Below are positions 46,280 through 56,527 of a stretch of 64,000 nucleotides of DNA, piece after piece. How positions within the stretch are numbered: the first letter of the stretch is position 1; every line of letters begins with the position of its first letter. Source of the DNA: Chrysoporthe austroafricana. Taxonomy: Eukaryota; Ascomycota; Sordariomycetes; Diaporthales; Cryphonectriaceae. The translations under genes were made by a program, and so were the position numbers. The notes under the pieces are model-generated. The model did no database searches, was not told the DNA's origin, and saw nothing but the letters and a program-made list of their open reading frames with translations. Location: assembly GCA_001051155.2 (NCBI GenBank), contig JYIP02000005.1, positions 3,906,001 to 3,970,000 of the forward strand, given 5' to 3'.

Positions 46280-47403
46280 CTACGACCCGTATCCTTTACC
46301 CTTCTCGGGTCCTGTCGACCCTGACGCAATTGCCATGGACTGTTTCATGATAAACTCAAGCGTCGTCAGATCGCAGCCAACATTAATCATATCGAAGCCT
46401 TGTGTGCCATATCTGCCAGTTCATCAGCTAAGTCAGTGGCCCTGATGTGATCTCTAGGGTTACTTACGCAGCTGCCTCCTCGCCACTTGTTGCGTACATG
46501 CCACACTTCTTACCAGCGGCCTTCGTGGCCTTCAGGATTCTCGCAATGGCGGACTTGAGCTCGGGCCTCACGTTACCATTGATAATGGGATACCCGATGT
46601 TATTACCGAGATCGAACGGGCCGATGTATATGACATCGACGAGCGGCGCGATCTGCTCTACCACTTCCAGAGCTTCCTTGGTCTCGATTTGAACCATTGT
46701 CAGTATGGCATCGTTGGCCTGCTGCAGATACTCGGTGAAGGACGGTATGGGTGAGAAGTTCTGCATCGCGATGGGCGAGCCGAAGCCTCGCCGGCCTTGC
46801 GGTGGAAACTTGGCCGCGGCTAGTACTTGTTTGACCTCATCTACGCTTCTGATGAGCGGCACCAAGATCTGCACCGGTCTGGTCAGTCATGCGGCCTCGG
46901 ATGCAGACGCATCTTCTCAACGGAGGGGTCTCACCCCGTGCGCACCAGCATCGAGCGCGCCTGGCTCATAGGGTCAGCGTGCTCCGTCGACTTCGCTAGC
47001 TCGGACTTTCCCACTTACGCTTGATCATCCACGACTGCGTGTCAGGAATTCTGACACATGGAGACACGCCGCAGGCGGCGATAGCCGGGATGGCCTCGTG
47101 CATCGCAGCATCGTCAATGTTCCCATGTTCACAGTCGACCATGATCCAATCCGGATTCGCCCTCGCCAGCGCTCGCGACACATTGGTTCCCGGCATCATC
47201 TGCCAGATCCCATAGCTGGGGCCCTTGTTTTCGGCAAACGCCGTCCGCAGCCTGTTAGACTTCTGCATTGCCGTGGTTGCTGCCATCGTTGATGAACTTC
47301 GGGAAACGGTGCCCGAGTACGAAATGCGCGCGGTAGAGCGTCGAGACCGAGAACAAGAAATTAGGAAGTGAGAAGACGGGCGCAACAGCTGCAGCGACCT
47401 CAT
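46280..47403 (-). CDS. HpcH/HpaI-family aldolase, 314 aa, four exons with a 26-nt micro-exon
   Basis: Metal-dependent class II aldolase of the 2,4-dihydroxyhept-2-enedioate / 4-hydroxy-2-oxoacid type, releasing pyruvate or similar products. Exons (minus): 47403-47019, 46960-46935, 46868-46468 and 46412-46280 (945 nt). Landmarks: YGIWQMMPGTNVSRALA, MVDCEHGNIDD with His93 as likely base, then the micro-exon supplying ALDAGAHG, ILVPLIRSVDEVKQVL, MVQIETKEAL with the metal-ligand Glu, and YIGPFDLGNNIG with the metal-ligand Asp. The C-terminus is GFDMINVGCDLTTL. The first 40 residues (MRSLQLLRPSSHFLISCSRS) look like a mitochondrial presequence; a second in-frame ATG at 47286 would give a cytosolic form. 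No PTS1 tripeptide is present. It is divergent from an MFS transporter. Confidence 0.93.
46935..46960 (-). other. 26-nt internal micro-exon of the aldolase
   Basis: Flanked by a GCCAG acceptor and GTGAGA donor. It restores the conserved ALDAGAHG between WMIKR and ILVPLIRS, so it is required for a full TIM barrel. Confidence 0.85.
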
Positions 47404-48514
47404 TGTCACGGATAGAAACAGGACCGCTTATATGAAGCCTTCAGCAAAACCGGGGTGAATAACCGACGAGGAGTACACTGCCGGCCAAGCGTCATGCCAG
47501 GGCTATTGCATTGCTAAGGCTAAACGTCTTTCTCCCGGGCTCAGATTCCACCGAGGCGAGTGCGTCGACTGGAATGAGGAGTCATGGAGCGTGATCTGCA
47601 ACGGCGGGGTCGAGGACACTGCGGGGTCCCCAGGGACTTGACGAGAGGTGGGACGCTTTGTCGAGCTGGCAACTTGCGATTCTCGCTGTTCAGCGCCCGC
47701 CTAAGGAACTCCTCACTTCTTCTGCGTCCTCCCAACACACAATCTTTCGAAGTCTTACCCGAGACGAGCTTCGTGAAGAAGGCTATGTGGACACGGAGAT
47801 TCCGAAGTAGACAGTCCTAGTGTGGCGGGGCTTGCCGCTGTCTTCCTGACCAGGGCCCTTCTCATCGAAAAGCGAGAGCGCAACTGTGACTTATCGATCT
47901 ATCAATACCGACACGATTCTGAGGGTGCTGGCAAGAATTTGCTTGTGCTGAGCGAGACCGGGCCGGAGGGGGTCTCCGGGTGCACCGGGCCAAGATCCCG
48001 GGGGCTTCCCCAAGATTGCCGATGGACGGAACCCACCTCACCGGGACCGGGGTACAAAATGCCCTCCAAACCGCCGAGAAATCAAGACATCACCAAATCA
48101 GACACAAAAACTATGCTGGCTGTGTAACTCACCCAGAAGACGCTTTTGACTCGAAGGGCGCGCGCCGAGACGGGCAAGCGGCGGCCTGGCTCGATAAGGC
48201 ACTTCCGCAAGGGTGACTGTCCTCCGCCCAAAAATGTCGAGAGAAGGGCCGAAGACCCACTCCACTGCGCAAAAGATGCGGTCGAAGAGGCGGGTTGCTA
48301 GAAATGGCATTGGGCCCATCATGTCTCGTCAGCACAACGTTCATCCGCTATCGCCTTGGAGCATAGGCTCGTGGATATGATAAAGAGCCAGAGTGAAGCA
48401 CATCTTACGGCTGGATTGCATGGCCACACCTTGCTTGCTGTCTTCTGCTTTTCATGACAAGGACGAACATACTCCTCACTAAGAGTCGATAAGATCGGAT
48501 AACGTATTCTCTCA
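47404..48514. other. Divergent promoter region aldolase / MFS transporter
   Basis: 1.1 kb between divergent starts. The central part contains several CGG/CCG triplets (about 47950-48055), the half-site of fungal Zn2Cys6 regulators. No coding exon is supported. Confidence 0.55.
47964..47978. promoter_or_regulatory. CGG-N9-CCG inverted pair, candidate Zn2Cys6 factor site
   Basis: CGG at 47964-47966 and CCG at 47976-47978 form an inverted repeat with nine bases between, immediately followed by a GGTGCACC palindrome. Fungal Zn2Cys6 activators bind such pairs with fixed spacing. GC-rich DNA makes chance pairs common, so this is only a candidate. Confidence 0.25.
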
Positions 48515-50186
48515 ATGGCGAGCAGGTTGATGCGGCTGCTCAAGTCTCAGCCCCTGTACATCAGGGCGAGCATCGTGACCTCCTTCGTGGCGATGCTCTT
48601 TGGGTAAGCTTGCGCTGCCTCGGGAATCAGATCGAGAGTTCTAACCAGCGGCAGTCTCGATACAGGCACCATCGGGTCAGTGACCGACATGGCCTCCTTT
48701 CAGCAGACCATGGGCTATATCTCGTCTACCATCCGAGGCGTTATCGTGTCATCCATTCTCCCAACCGGTGCTTTGGCAGCTCTGCTCGCTGGCATCCTAG
48801 CAGACAGATATGGAAGGAAGCGCCTTATAGTCAGCGGAGCGGTAATATATGGGGTTGGTGCCGCCATTGAGTGCTCCTCGTTCGCTCTGGGCATGTTTAT
48901 CGCCGGCCGGCTAGTCAAGGGAATAGGGCAAGGTCTGTTTCTCTCAACAGTCTACGTCCAGGTCTCTGAGACCTCGCCTGCCTCGACCCGCGGGACCATG
49001 ACTTCCCTCCCGCAGTTTCTGATCGTCTGCGGTCTGGTGACCGGTTTCTTCATGTCCTACGGCACAGCCAGCATCCCATCCTCCGCGTCCTGGCGCCTCC
49101 CCATCGCGGTCGCCTCTTTCCTCGCGTTCGGCTTCGCAGCGGTGAACGTGCTCACGCCGCCGTCCCCCCGCTGGCTCCTCGCCAAGGGCCAGACCGAGGA
49201 GGCGCGTGCGGTCATCGCGGCCCTGGGCCTGGACGAGGCGGAGCAGCGCGAGATGCTAGCCAGCTCCGCGTCCGCCCTCGAGCACCCCCCGGACGAGTCG
49301 GTGTGGGACTCGCTGAAGCAGACATTCCGGGACTTTGGCGACGCGTTCTCCGCACCATTCCGAGCCCGCACGGCTTTCGGCTGCTTCATCATGGCGTTCC
49401 AGCAGTTCTGCGGTATCGATGGCGTGCTGTACTACGCGCCGATCCTGTTCCGCCAGGCGGGGCTGTCCGGCGACAAGGCAAATTTCTTGGCCTCTGGCGT
49501 GTCGTCGCTAGTGATCCTCGCGACCACTGTTCCGGCTTCGATTTGGGCGGACAAGTGGGGCCGGAGGACCTCTTCGATCTTGGGCGGGACGCTGATCACG
49601 ATTCTGATGTTGGTTATGGGGACCATGTACGCCGCAAACCTCGTTCACCCGACCCATGGAGCTGGCCGGTGGGTGGTGGTTGTATCGATCTACCTGTTCG
49701 CCATCGTCTTCAACGGGACATGGGCTCTTGCGTTCCGGACGTTTCTGGTTGAGAGCCTGCCGAGAAAGACGAGAAGCAGCGCCTCGTCGCTGGGGCAGTG
49801 CTCGAACTGGGTGAGCCTCCGATCCTTGGTGATGTCTCTCGTCTGTATATCCGCTGACAGCCTGAAAGATTGCAAATTATATAGTGGCGCTTACGACCCC
49901 CGTCTTCATCGATCGAACGACCTTTGGCGCATACTACTTCTTCGCCTGCTCGGCCTTTATCTGCACTGTCGTGTGTGCTCTGTTCATGTTCGAGACGAAG
50001 GGCCACACCTTGGAGGTTATTGAGCAGAGATATATGGACGGCAAGGCAAATCCCGCGGGAAGATGGACCGTGGAGAAGTTTAAAATGAGACCGGTTGCGA
50101 GGACTCGTGAAGTCCAGGCTATTAGCAGGCCGGAGTCCCTCACCAGTGGTGATGAGAGTCCTGCTGACAGCGGGTTGATGGTCTAA
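48515..50186 (+). CDS. MFS sugar-porter family transporter, 520 aa, three exons
   Basis: Twelve-helix plasma-membrane transporter of the sugar porter family. Exons: 48515-48603, 48655-49810 and 49869-50186 (1563 nt). The N-terminus is YIRASIVTSFVAMLFGLDTG, with the family G-x-D-x-G core created at the first splice. Further signatures: ADRYGRKRL (loop 2-3), GRLVKGIGQGLFLSTVYVQVSE, PPSPRWLLAKG (a variant of PESPRWL), FQQFCGIDGVLYYAPILFRQ, WADKWGRRTS (loop 8-9), VESLPRKTRS and FETKGHTLEVIEQ after helix 12. The QQFxGI(D/N) motif in helix 7 points to sugar or sugar-acid transport; quinate and uronate carriers share it. Substrate not assignable. Its neighbours are an aldolase (divergent) and a cupin (convergent, 116 bp away). 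Confidence 0.95.
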
Positions 50187-50302
50187 GACAGCGATATAAG
50201 ATGGGGCTTCTTGCAATGTGTTCAGAAAGTGGAAATCATTCCAGCGATAGCAAGATCCCATGAATTTCATGGCATGCAATATGTGCAAATAGTTCCTCGC
50301 TC

Positions 50303-50953
50303 TCAATCCCACTGCCCACATAGACCACCCTCTGCCGTCCCCAGCACCGGGTCTCTCAGCGGTTTCGGGACAGCCCACACTGCCTCGTACTCCTCCCTGC
50401 GCCTGTCCCCACCGACCGCAAAGTCCCACGCGCCGCCGTCAACGGGGTACGCGCCCATCATCGTAAACCCGGACACGCTGACGCTCGCCAGCGCGGCCCT
50501 TGCGTCCGCGGCGTCCACGCCGTGGCCGTCCCCGGGCGTCAGCAGCGCGAAGTCGCCCGGGGGCGCCGTGTCGAAGGTCTTGTGGGCGGTGCCGGCCGGG
50601 AGCACGAAGACGTCGCCGGCGCGGGCCTGGACCTCGGTGCCGCCGGCCTCGCGGGCGGCGCCGTGCGTGTTGCTCTCCGGGTCCGGGTCCGTGTCCGCGA
50701 CGCCGAAGCGGATCGTCGCCGCGCCGGACAGCACGGCCATCGCCTCGTGCGCCTGCGAGTGGTAGTGCGCCGTCTGCGTGGGCCCGTAGCGGTAGATCCA
50801 CTGCGTCTCCCAGCCGTTGGCCGCGAAGAGGTCGTAGACCTTGGCCGGCGAGAGGTCGGTCGGGTCGAGGAGGCCCGGGTAGTGGAGGAGGGGCCGCGGG
50901 GAGTTCGGGACCAGGTCCGTGGGCGGCAGGTAGTACTTCTTGACTTCGACCAT
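50303..50953 (-). CDS. Single-domain cupin protein, 216 aa
   Basis: Single exon from ATG 50953 to the stop at 50303. Cupin motif 1 is AHYHSQAHEAMAVLSG (HxH...E with His/His/Glu metal ligands) and motif 2 is GDVFVLPAGTAHKTFD (P-x-G-x-x-H with the fourth ligand). A hydrophilic loop rich in Asp/Pro/Glu separates them (DTDPDPESNTHGAA). The C-terminus contains FTMMGAYPVDGGAWDFAVGG and a basic stretch before the end. The complete metal-ligand set suggests an active dioxygenase, isomerase or sugar-binding role, none of which can be chosen here. Convergent with the MFS transporter. Very GC-rich third positions. Confidence 0.9.
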   Translation of the reverse strand: MVEVKKYYLPPTDLVPNSPRPLLHYPGLLDPTDLSPAKVYDLFAANGWETQWIYRYGPTQTAHYHSQAHEAMAVLSGAATIRFGVADTDPDPESNTHGAAREAGGTEVQARAGDVFVLPAGTAHKTFDTAPPGDFALLTPGDGHGVDAADARAALASVSVSGFTMMGAYPVDGGAWDFAVGGDRRREEYEAVWAVPKPLRDPVLGTAEGGLCGQWD

Positions 50954-51780
50954 TGTTTCGTTTGCTCGGGCTGACGGTAGGGTGGCCTTCGTATGTTTGG
51001 AGCGGATGGTGTGTCTAGGAGCAGCGTCAGAGGGCCCGACTATAGATAAAGGGCAGAGATCCCCGCACCGGAGTGAAGGGCGTTTCCGGCAAGGGCGGCA
51101 GGAGTACTCTAGCCGCCTCCAGCATATTCATACCACATCTCTCTCATGTTGGCTAGGCGATCATGTAGTGATCGATGAAACGAGCTCGTGTCTCTCTCCT
51201 TGCGCAGCGAAAGACTTGAGAGGCTCAAGGATTAATTCGAACTCGAGATAACGCCCGGCATGACATCTCCCTCGAGCAGGCTCTGTAGGTATTGTAGAGC
51301 TCGTCAAGGAAGCCATGCTAGCCTTCTTCGGGGCCGAAACTTTAGCCTAAGTAGGTGTATTGTCTCAGCCTCGCAAGGGGGCGGCGGCCGCGCCGCAAGG
51401 CTGAGATTGCTTTGGCGGACCAGACTGCCTCTAGTCGCTCAATAAGAACTCCAGCAACCTCAGCGCGCCGTGTACTCCTACATAGCTGTATCCTAATGGA
51501 GCGCCGGCGTCGAACTATCCTCGACCTTAGGCCTCACACCAGAGTGTTGAAAACCGCAGATGCTACCAGGGTACAGCTGAACTTTGTCGAGTTTGCAAGG
51601 CTGAGTACCTAGGTAGCCGTCCGGCTTAGCCTTGTGGGCACCTCGACTAATATTACTACTAGAGCTTGTGCACAGGGCCTGTGAATCTCACCCACGTAAT
51701 TGGGTACACAGAGATGGATATCTATACAGAAACATTTACTCTCAGTAGGGAATCCGCATAAAGTTTCTTGGATTCAGGGA

Positions 51781-51783
51781 AAG

Positions 51784-51853
<70 letters not shown>

Positions 51854-51863
51854 AAAAAAAAAG

Positions 51864-51900
<37 letters not shown>
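51781..51900. repeat. 120-nt poly(A) tract
   Basis: 117 of 120 bases are A; the interruptions are G at 51784, T at 51852 and G at 51863. The longest pure run is 67 A (51785-51851). Possible origins are a retroelement tail, replication slippage, or assembly inflation. No target-site duplication or element body is recognised upstream. Confidence 0.9.
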
Positions 51901-51902
<2 letters not shown>

Positions 51903-52034
51903 TGTATAGGTCAAAATATCTATCGAGTGTTTGGGTGCCTATATGCTGGTCTTCGCGCCGAGATTTCTTTGCGCTGGTTTGTTAGCAAAGCAGGGTATCA
52001 GACATTGGACCTATCCCAGTAGCGAGGAACAGGA

Positions 52035-52105
52035 GGAAGAAAAAAGAAGAAGATCAAAGACGGTAAATGAAAACAAAAGAAGAAAAAGAAGAAAGAAAAG
52101 GGGGG
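52035..52105. repeat. Purine-rich low-complexity stretch
   Basis: Mostly GAA/AAG units over about 70 nt in the region upstream of the CHORD-CS gene, ending in a G6 run at 52100-52105. Confidence 0.7.
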
Positions 52106-52117
52106 ATACAGTACCTA

Positions 52118-52128
52118 CCCTAACCCTA
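52118..52128. promoter_or_regulatory. Telomere-like CCCTAACCCTA (telobox) in CHORD gene upstream region
   Basis: Almost two copies of the telomeric hexamer CCCTAA lie 262 bp before the CHORD-CS start codon. Telobox motifs bind Myb/TRF-like factors in promoters of some fungi and plants. It is too short to be a telomere fusion. Confidence 0.4.
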
Positions 52129-52389
52129 CGGTACAGGACAAGCAGGGCGTCAGCGTCAGCGGGGCGTGCATGGGTGTAAGGATGCCCCGCTACCCCACGT
52201 CGCCCGTCGCCCGTGGCTTGACAAGGGCAGCTCTGGATGAGCTAGAACCTTCTGCACTGGATCTCGGCCGGACACTCCGACTTCCAACCTCAAAAAGTCA
52301 CACCAACCTGCACTGCGCCCAACCATTCATTCTTCGACGCCAGCTCCAACCGTCCTACGCCCTTGTGTTTGCCGCCCCAGACTGTCAAG

Positions 52390-53673
52390 ATGGCACAGAA
52401 GTGCGTCCATCGCGGCTGCGAGAAGACCTTCACGGACCCTGACGAGGTGTGCCGCTACCACCCAGGCCCGCCAGTCTTCCACGAGGGCCAGAAAGGTGAG
52501 GCTCCCTCCCAGGGGACGAGGCTGCGCCGAGAGCAGAGGACAGAGGACAGAGGACAGGAGGGCTGACCCCGCCGCGGCCCAGGATGGAAGTGCTGCAAGC
52601 CGCGCGTCCTGACCTTCGACGAGTTCCTGGCGATCGAGCCCTGCACCGAGGGCAAGCACAGCACCACCGACCTGCCGCCCCCCGTCGAGAAGAAGGAGGC
52701 GCCATCAGACCCCGCCGCGCCGAAGGAGGCCGCCGACGCCGCCCCGGGCCCCGCCCTGCCCCGGGCCCCCATCAACCCGGCGACGCCCTCCGCGACGCCG
52801 CCGCCGCCGCCCCCGGAGTCCGACGACGACGACCCCGCGCTCGAGATCCCCGACGGCCGCGCGTGCAGGAGGCGCGCGTGCGGCGCCAGCTACAAGAAGG
52901 GCGCGGGGCGGAGCGACCAGGAGAACTGCGTGCACCACCCCGGCGTGCCCATCTTCCACGAGGGCAGCAAGGGCTACACCTGCTGCAAGAGGCGCGTGCT
53001 GGACTTTGACGACTTCATGAAGATCGAGGGCTGCAAGAAGAAGCCGCGGCATCTGTTCGTGGGGAGCGGGAAGAAGGAGAAGGCGAGCGCCAAGGGTGCG
53101 GAGGAGCTGTTGGAGACCGTGCGGTGAGTGCAAGCTCCTTATATGCCCCGGGCCCTGGGGGTTGGCTAGACGGTATGGTCTCGGGATGGGAAGCCAGTCA
53201 GTATCTGACCTAGAGAGCGGATATTTGATGTGGGATGAGGATTACGGTCGGATTGTTAATCCCCAGGGGCGTGTTCTTGTCGGGTCTAGACAATGATCAT
53301 GCAGGCTCCCAGACGAGAGCAAGAGACATGCTGATTGGTTTGAAACAGGACCGATTTCTACCAGACACCGAGCAGCGTCATCGCCTCCTTCTTCCTCAAG
53401 AAGATCAACAAGGATACCGCTAAGATCGTCTTCACGGAGTCATCCGTTCAGCTCGACCTGCCCACGACCGACAGCCCGCCGAAGCGGTACCGAACCGAGG
53501 TACCCCTTTTCGGTAACATCGATCCCGCCAAGACGACGTTCAAGATTCTCGGTACCAAGCTGGAGGTGACGCTCGTCAAGGCAGAGGTAAGCTCTTGGCC
53601 CGTCTTGCGGGCCGACGACCGGCCGACCGGAGAGATATTACAAGTCGGCCGGGCCGGGAAAGTCGTGCAGTAG
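52390..53673 (+). CDS. CHORD- and CS-domain co-chaperone (CHP1/Rar1 family), 323 aa, three exons
   Basis: Zinc-binding HSP90 co-chaperone related to plant RAR1 and animal CHORDC1/melusin. Exons: 52390-52495, 52583-53123 and 53349-53673 (972 nt). CHORD 1 is at residues about 4-60 (KCVHRGCEKTF, CRYHPGPPVFHEGQ, WKCCKPRVLTFDEFLAIEPC). A Pro/Ala/Asp linker follows, then CHORD 2 at about 155-220 (CRRRACGASY, CVHHPGVPIFHEGSKGYTCC, FMKIEGC). All Cys/His ligands of both copies appear present. The CS domain covers about 235-310 (TDFYQTPSSVIASFFLKK, QLDLPTTDSPPKRYRTEVPL, KTTFKILGTKLEVTLVKA). A GTAAGC sequence at 53587 mimics a donor, but reading through it gives the family-typical end WPVLRADD, TGEILQVGRAGKV, so no intron is placed there. 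Confidence 0.94.
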
Positions 53674-55375
53674 CGTGTGATGCTAGAGGTGGTTGTGAAG
53701 TTATAGCACGGAGGGTCAATTCCGCAAGCAGTGTTCTTGGGGTCTTGTCTCGCAGGCGGCTGTCCTAGGGAAGACTGTCGGATCGGCCCGCGCGAGGCTA
53801 TCCCACAGGTGGTCACCCTAAAGGGAGTCACCCCAAAGAGATCACTTTAGAAAAAATTGGGATGATTTCACCAGAGCGGATCATCCCAGGGAGAAGATAG
53901 GTTTGCGGGAGGTCAATCTATCTAATAGACATTATCCCAGCATCTCTGGCTGCCCGGATACCTCGAGTATGACAGCTCTGGCTGACCGCACCTAGTAACC
54001 CACCTACTACTACCTTGATACTAATATTTCGAGGTCCACTACCCCGTAAGGTTCCGTGCAAGGTTCATAAGATCTTTAGCTGTAGTATCAAACTCGCCCG
54101 GTGGGCCAGTCAGCAACTCCCTTCCAATAAGAACTGCCGACCCGCCCTTCCTGACACAAGCCCAGCTCTGGCAATCTCATATAGAGTTTCCCGCCCGGAC
54201 GAAGCTGCCCCTCCCCCCACCACCCAAGCAGCCGCTCCCGACCTGCGACCCGAAGAGAGAGAGCTCCCTCCCCCAGCCTGCGCAGATCGGCAGCGCCGCC
54301 AAGGACGCGCCGCGACTCGATGAGGCCTCCGTCTCGGCGCGCCCGCCTGGGTGGGTGACGCACCAGGCCGCGCAGTGCGTGTATCCTCAACGGGCAGGCC
54401 CCAGGTGGTATTCGGGCACACACCGTCGGTGCCTGGTGGAGGGCGCGGCCACACTGGTGACGCACACCCCGGTGCCGCCGCCAAGCCCGCCGGCGCCGTC
54501 CAGGGGGGAGGGGGAGGGAAGAATCAAGAGTCCCGGGGACGCAGAGATAGCCAGGCCGGGCTCGGCATGGGCCGTGCGAGCCTCCCAGGGGTGTGGGCGC
54601 AGCAGCAGGAGGAGGAGGTTTAGTGAAGCCCCTCCCCGCGTGATGACCGGCGCGGCGGTTTGGTTTCGGTTGTCGTCGTATGTGCTTTTTGCTTGGGGGA
54701 GGGGAGGGAGGAAACGAAGGGCCTATCAGGGACTTATTGTGTCTATGGTGTTGGCGTGTGAAAGGGTCGATGACTCTGGACCCAAGGTGCGATCGAGGTG
54801 GAGGGCTGCCAATTTCTCAGCACGCCAACACGTGCTTACTGTATCAGACAGGCGGTCTGTCATTAGGCTCCTCGGGTCTCCGGCACCCAAGCAGCCAAGC
54901 CGGCTGGGTTGCATAGCCAGCAGAGCCTCATTGGAGGCACTCCAGGGGCGGCAGAATGGCAATCTCTAATACGGATCAAGGCCTGACGCGTTACCGTATT
55001 AACTGAAGAGTTGGCACTGGGGTGAGAAAATAGAAAATCTCGGATCGTCGTCCCGAGATATCTCGACATTGTTTCAGTCTTGGATTTAACTTCTATCAGA
55101 AAGTAATACATGAGAGCCCGACCACCCCTCCCCCACATGTTGGTGGTCTGGTATCGTTTTCTAGAGTCTAGGCCATGGGATGTTGCGGCCCACGGCCGAA
55201 GCAGATGTAGGGGTAACTTGAGCAGAAAAGAGCTCGTGAGAAAGCAGGAAATGCCAACCAACCACCGCATATGCTACACCAATCCGTCGTTGCCGGACGC
55301 CCTCTCCGTAAGCTCAGCCTTCTCAGTCGAGCCCGTCAGCGGGCTGGCACCCCTCGCCAATCTGCCCGAGTCGCC
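53674..55375. other. Intergenic between convergent genes
   Basis: 1.7 kb between stops of the CHORD-CS gene and a minus-strand membrane protein. Near 53800-53930 there are short related phrases (TCACCCTAAAG/TCACCCCAAAG, ATCCCAGGGA). Frames around 54.0-55.0 kb are Arg/Pro-rich without family motifs. It could hold decayed repeat sequence; no element is identified. Confidence 0.5.
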
Positions 55376-56527
55376 CTAGTCCTTCTCGTTCACATCAAAT
55401 CTGCGATCGGCAACATCTGCCTCGTCCTCGCCTATCCTTGTGTCCGAATCAGCGATGTCTGTCGAGTTGTTGTTAACAATGCGCTCTTCGTCTGAGCGAG
55501 TGCGCTCGATGTGCCGGAAGGCTGGCTCCCTCTCCTTACCCTTCAACGTGGTACTGGCGGACAACTGCTGTTTAGGGCTTCCGGCCCTCGGCGTCATTGG
55601 TGTGTAGGCAGCGTCTGCTTTTAGGACGTGTATCCGTGGAGTGGACTCGTCCCACCTGATGCTGCCGGATTGTCTCTTGACTCTCGTGTTGAACTCCGAC
55701 GAGAGACTAGGTGCTAGCCTGATGATGATGTCCCCTTCCTTCGTGTAGCCGACAACTTTCGCGTTGAAATTATCTGACACTTCCGTATAGACAGTCGGTG
55801 TATCATCATCGCTGGTAGGTGAACGGTCGCCAGAATTGGTGCTAGCGTCCCGAACAGTAGGCCTGTTGTGCAGATAGTCAGCAAACAGGCGCATTCGCCT
55901 TGCGTGATAACATGGCTGCGGTCCTCATGATACTCACGCCTTGCTAAGTGGCTCGTCACGGGATCGGCCCCTAGACCGGCGGCTGCGGCTCCGACTCCTC
56001 AAGTTTCGGCCCACGCTTCGGGCCTTGTTCTTAACCTTCCCCTGAAAGTAGTGGCCGAGGCCCGCAACGACCAGCACGGGCGTACCGAGTGCGAGTGCCC
56101 AGGGCGGGTGGCGTCTGCCCTTGATCATGTGTCGCACATGCAGACAGATGCCAAACATGGCAACGACAGCACCCACTTGCAGCACGGTCCAGTTGGACCA
56201 GTAGAGACTGGCGAGCGGCTCCTGATCGCAGAACTGAAGTGTGAGCAGGACGAAGACCTCGATAACTGCGGCAGCGAGGCCAAAGAAGCCACAGACCAGT
56301 GTCTTGTAGAAGCACCAGTGTATCATCCGTTGTCGCTTTCTGTCTCCCACCCTCAGGTGCTCAATGCGCTCCATGACCCTGCCGTAGTACCATGAAGCGC
56401 TGAACAGGAGACAGAGCACGAAGACAAACAAGCACCAGTACATTGCCTCCGCCTGTGGCCGACTCAGTTCGTGCATGAAGCTTCCGTAGTATGCGCATTG
56501 TCGCTCCGCCTCCGTTGTGTCTGCCAT
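55376..56527 (-). CDS. Four-helix integral membrane protein with Arg/Ser-rich linker, 358 aa, unknown function
   Basis: Exons (minus): 56527-55938 and 55862-55376 (1077 nt); the 75-nt intron has a GTGAGT donor, a GCTGAC branch site and AACAG acceptor. The N-terminal half has four helices: MYWCLFVFVLCLLFSASWYY (about 28-47), CFYKTLVCGFFGLAAAVIEV (72-91), WTVLQVGAVVAMFGICLHV (112-130) and WALALGTPVLVVAGLGHYF (142-160). A basic Arg/Ser segment follows (NLRSRSRSRRSRGRSRDE). The cytosolic tail is Ser/Thr/Asp-rich and ends RRFDVNEKD. The tail has a repeated TP/SP pattern suggestive of phosphorylation. I do not recognise a family. Confidence 0.85.

Larger units (their letters stand above)
50954..52389. 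other. Divergent intergenic region with long A tract
   Basis: 1.4 kb between the divergent cupin and CHORD-domain starts. It contains a 120-nt A tract, a purine-rich zone (52035-52105) and a telomere-like motif, each listed separately. No gene is supported. Confidence 0.6.

Noticed and set aside
54015..54969. Arg/Pro-rich open frames on both strands
   Set aside because: Overlapping frames of similar length on both strands with no motif, typical of GC-rich non-coding DNA.
55880..55937. 39-nt intron in the four-helix membrane protein
   Set aside because: Below usual fungal intron size; the 75-nt alternative has a GCTGAC branch point and AACAG acceptor.
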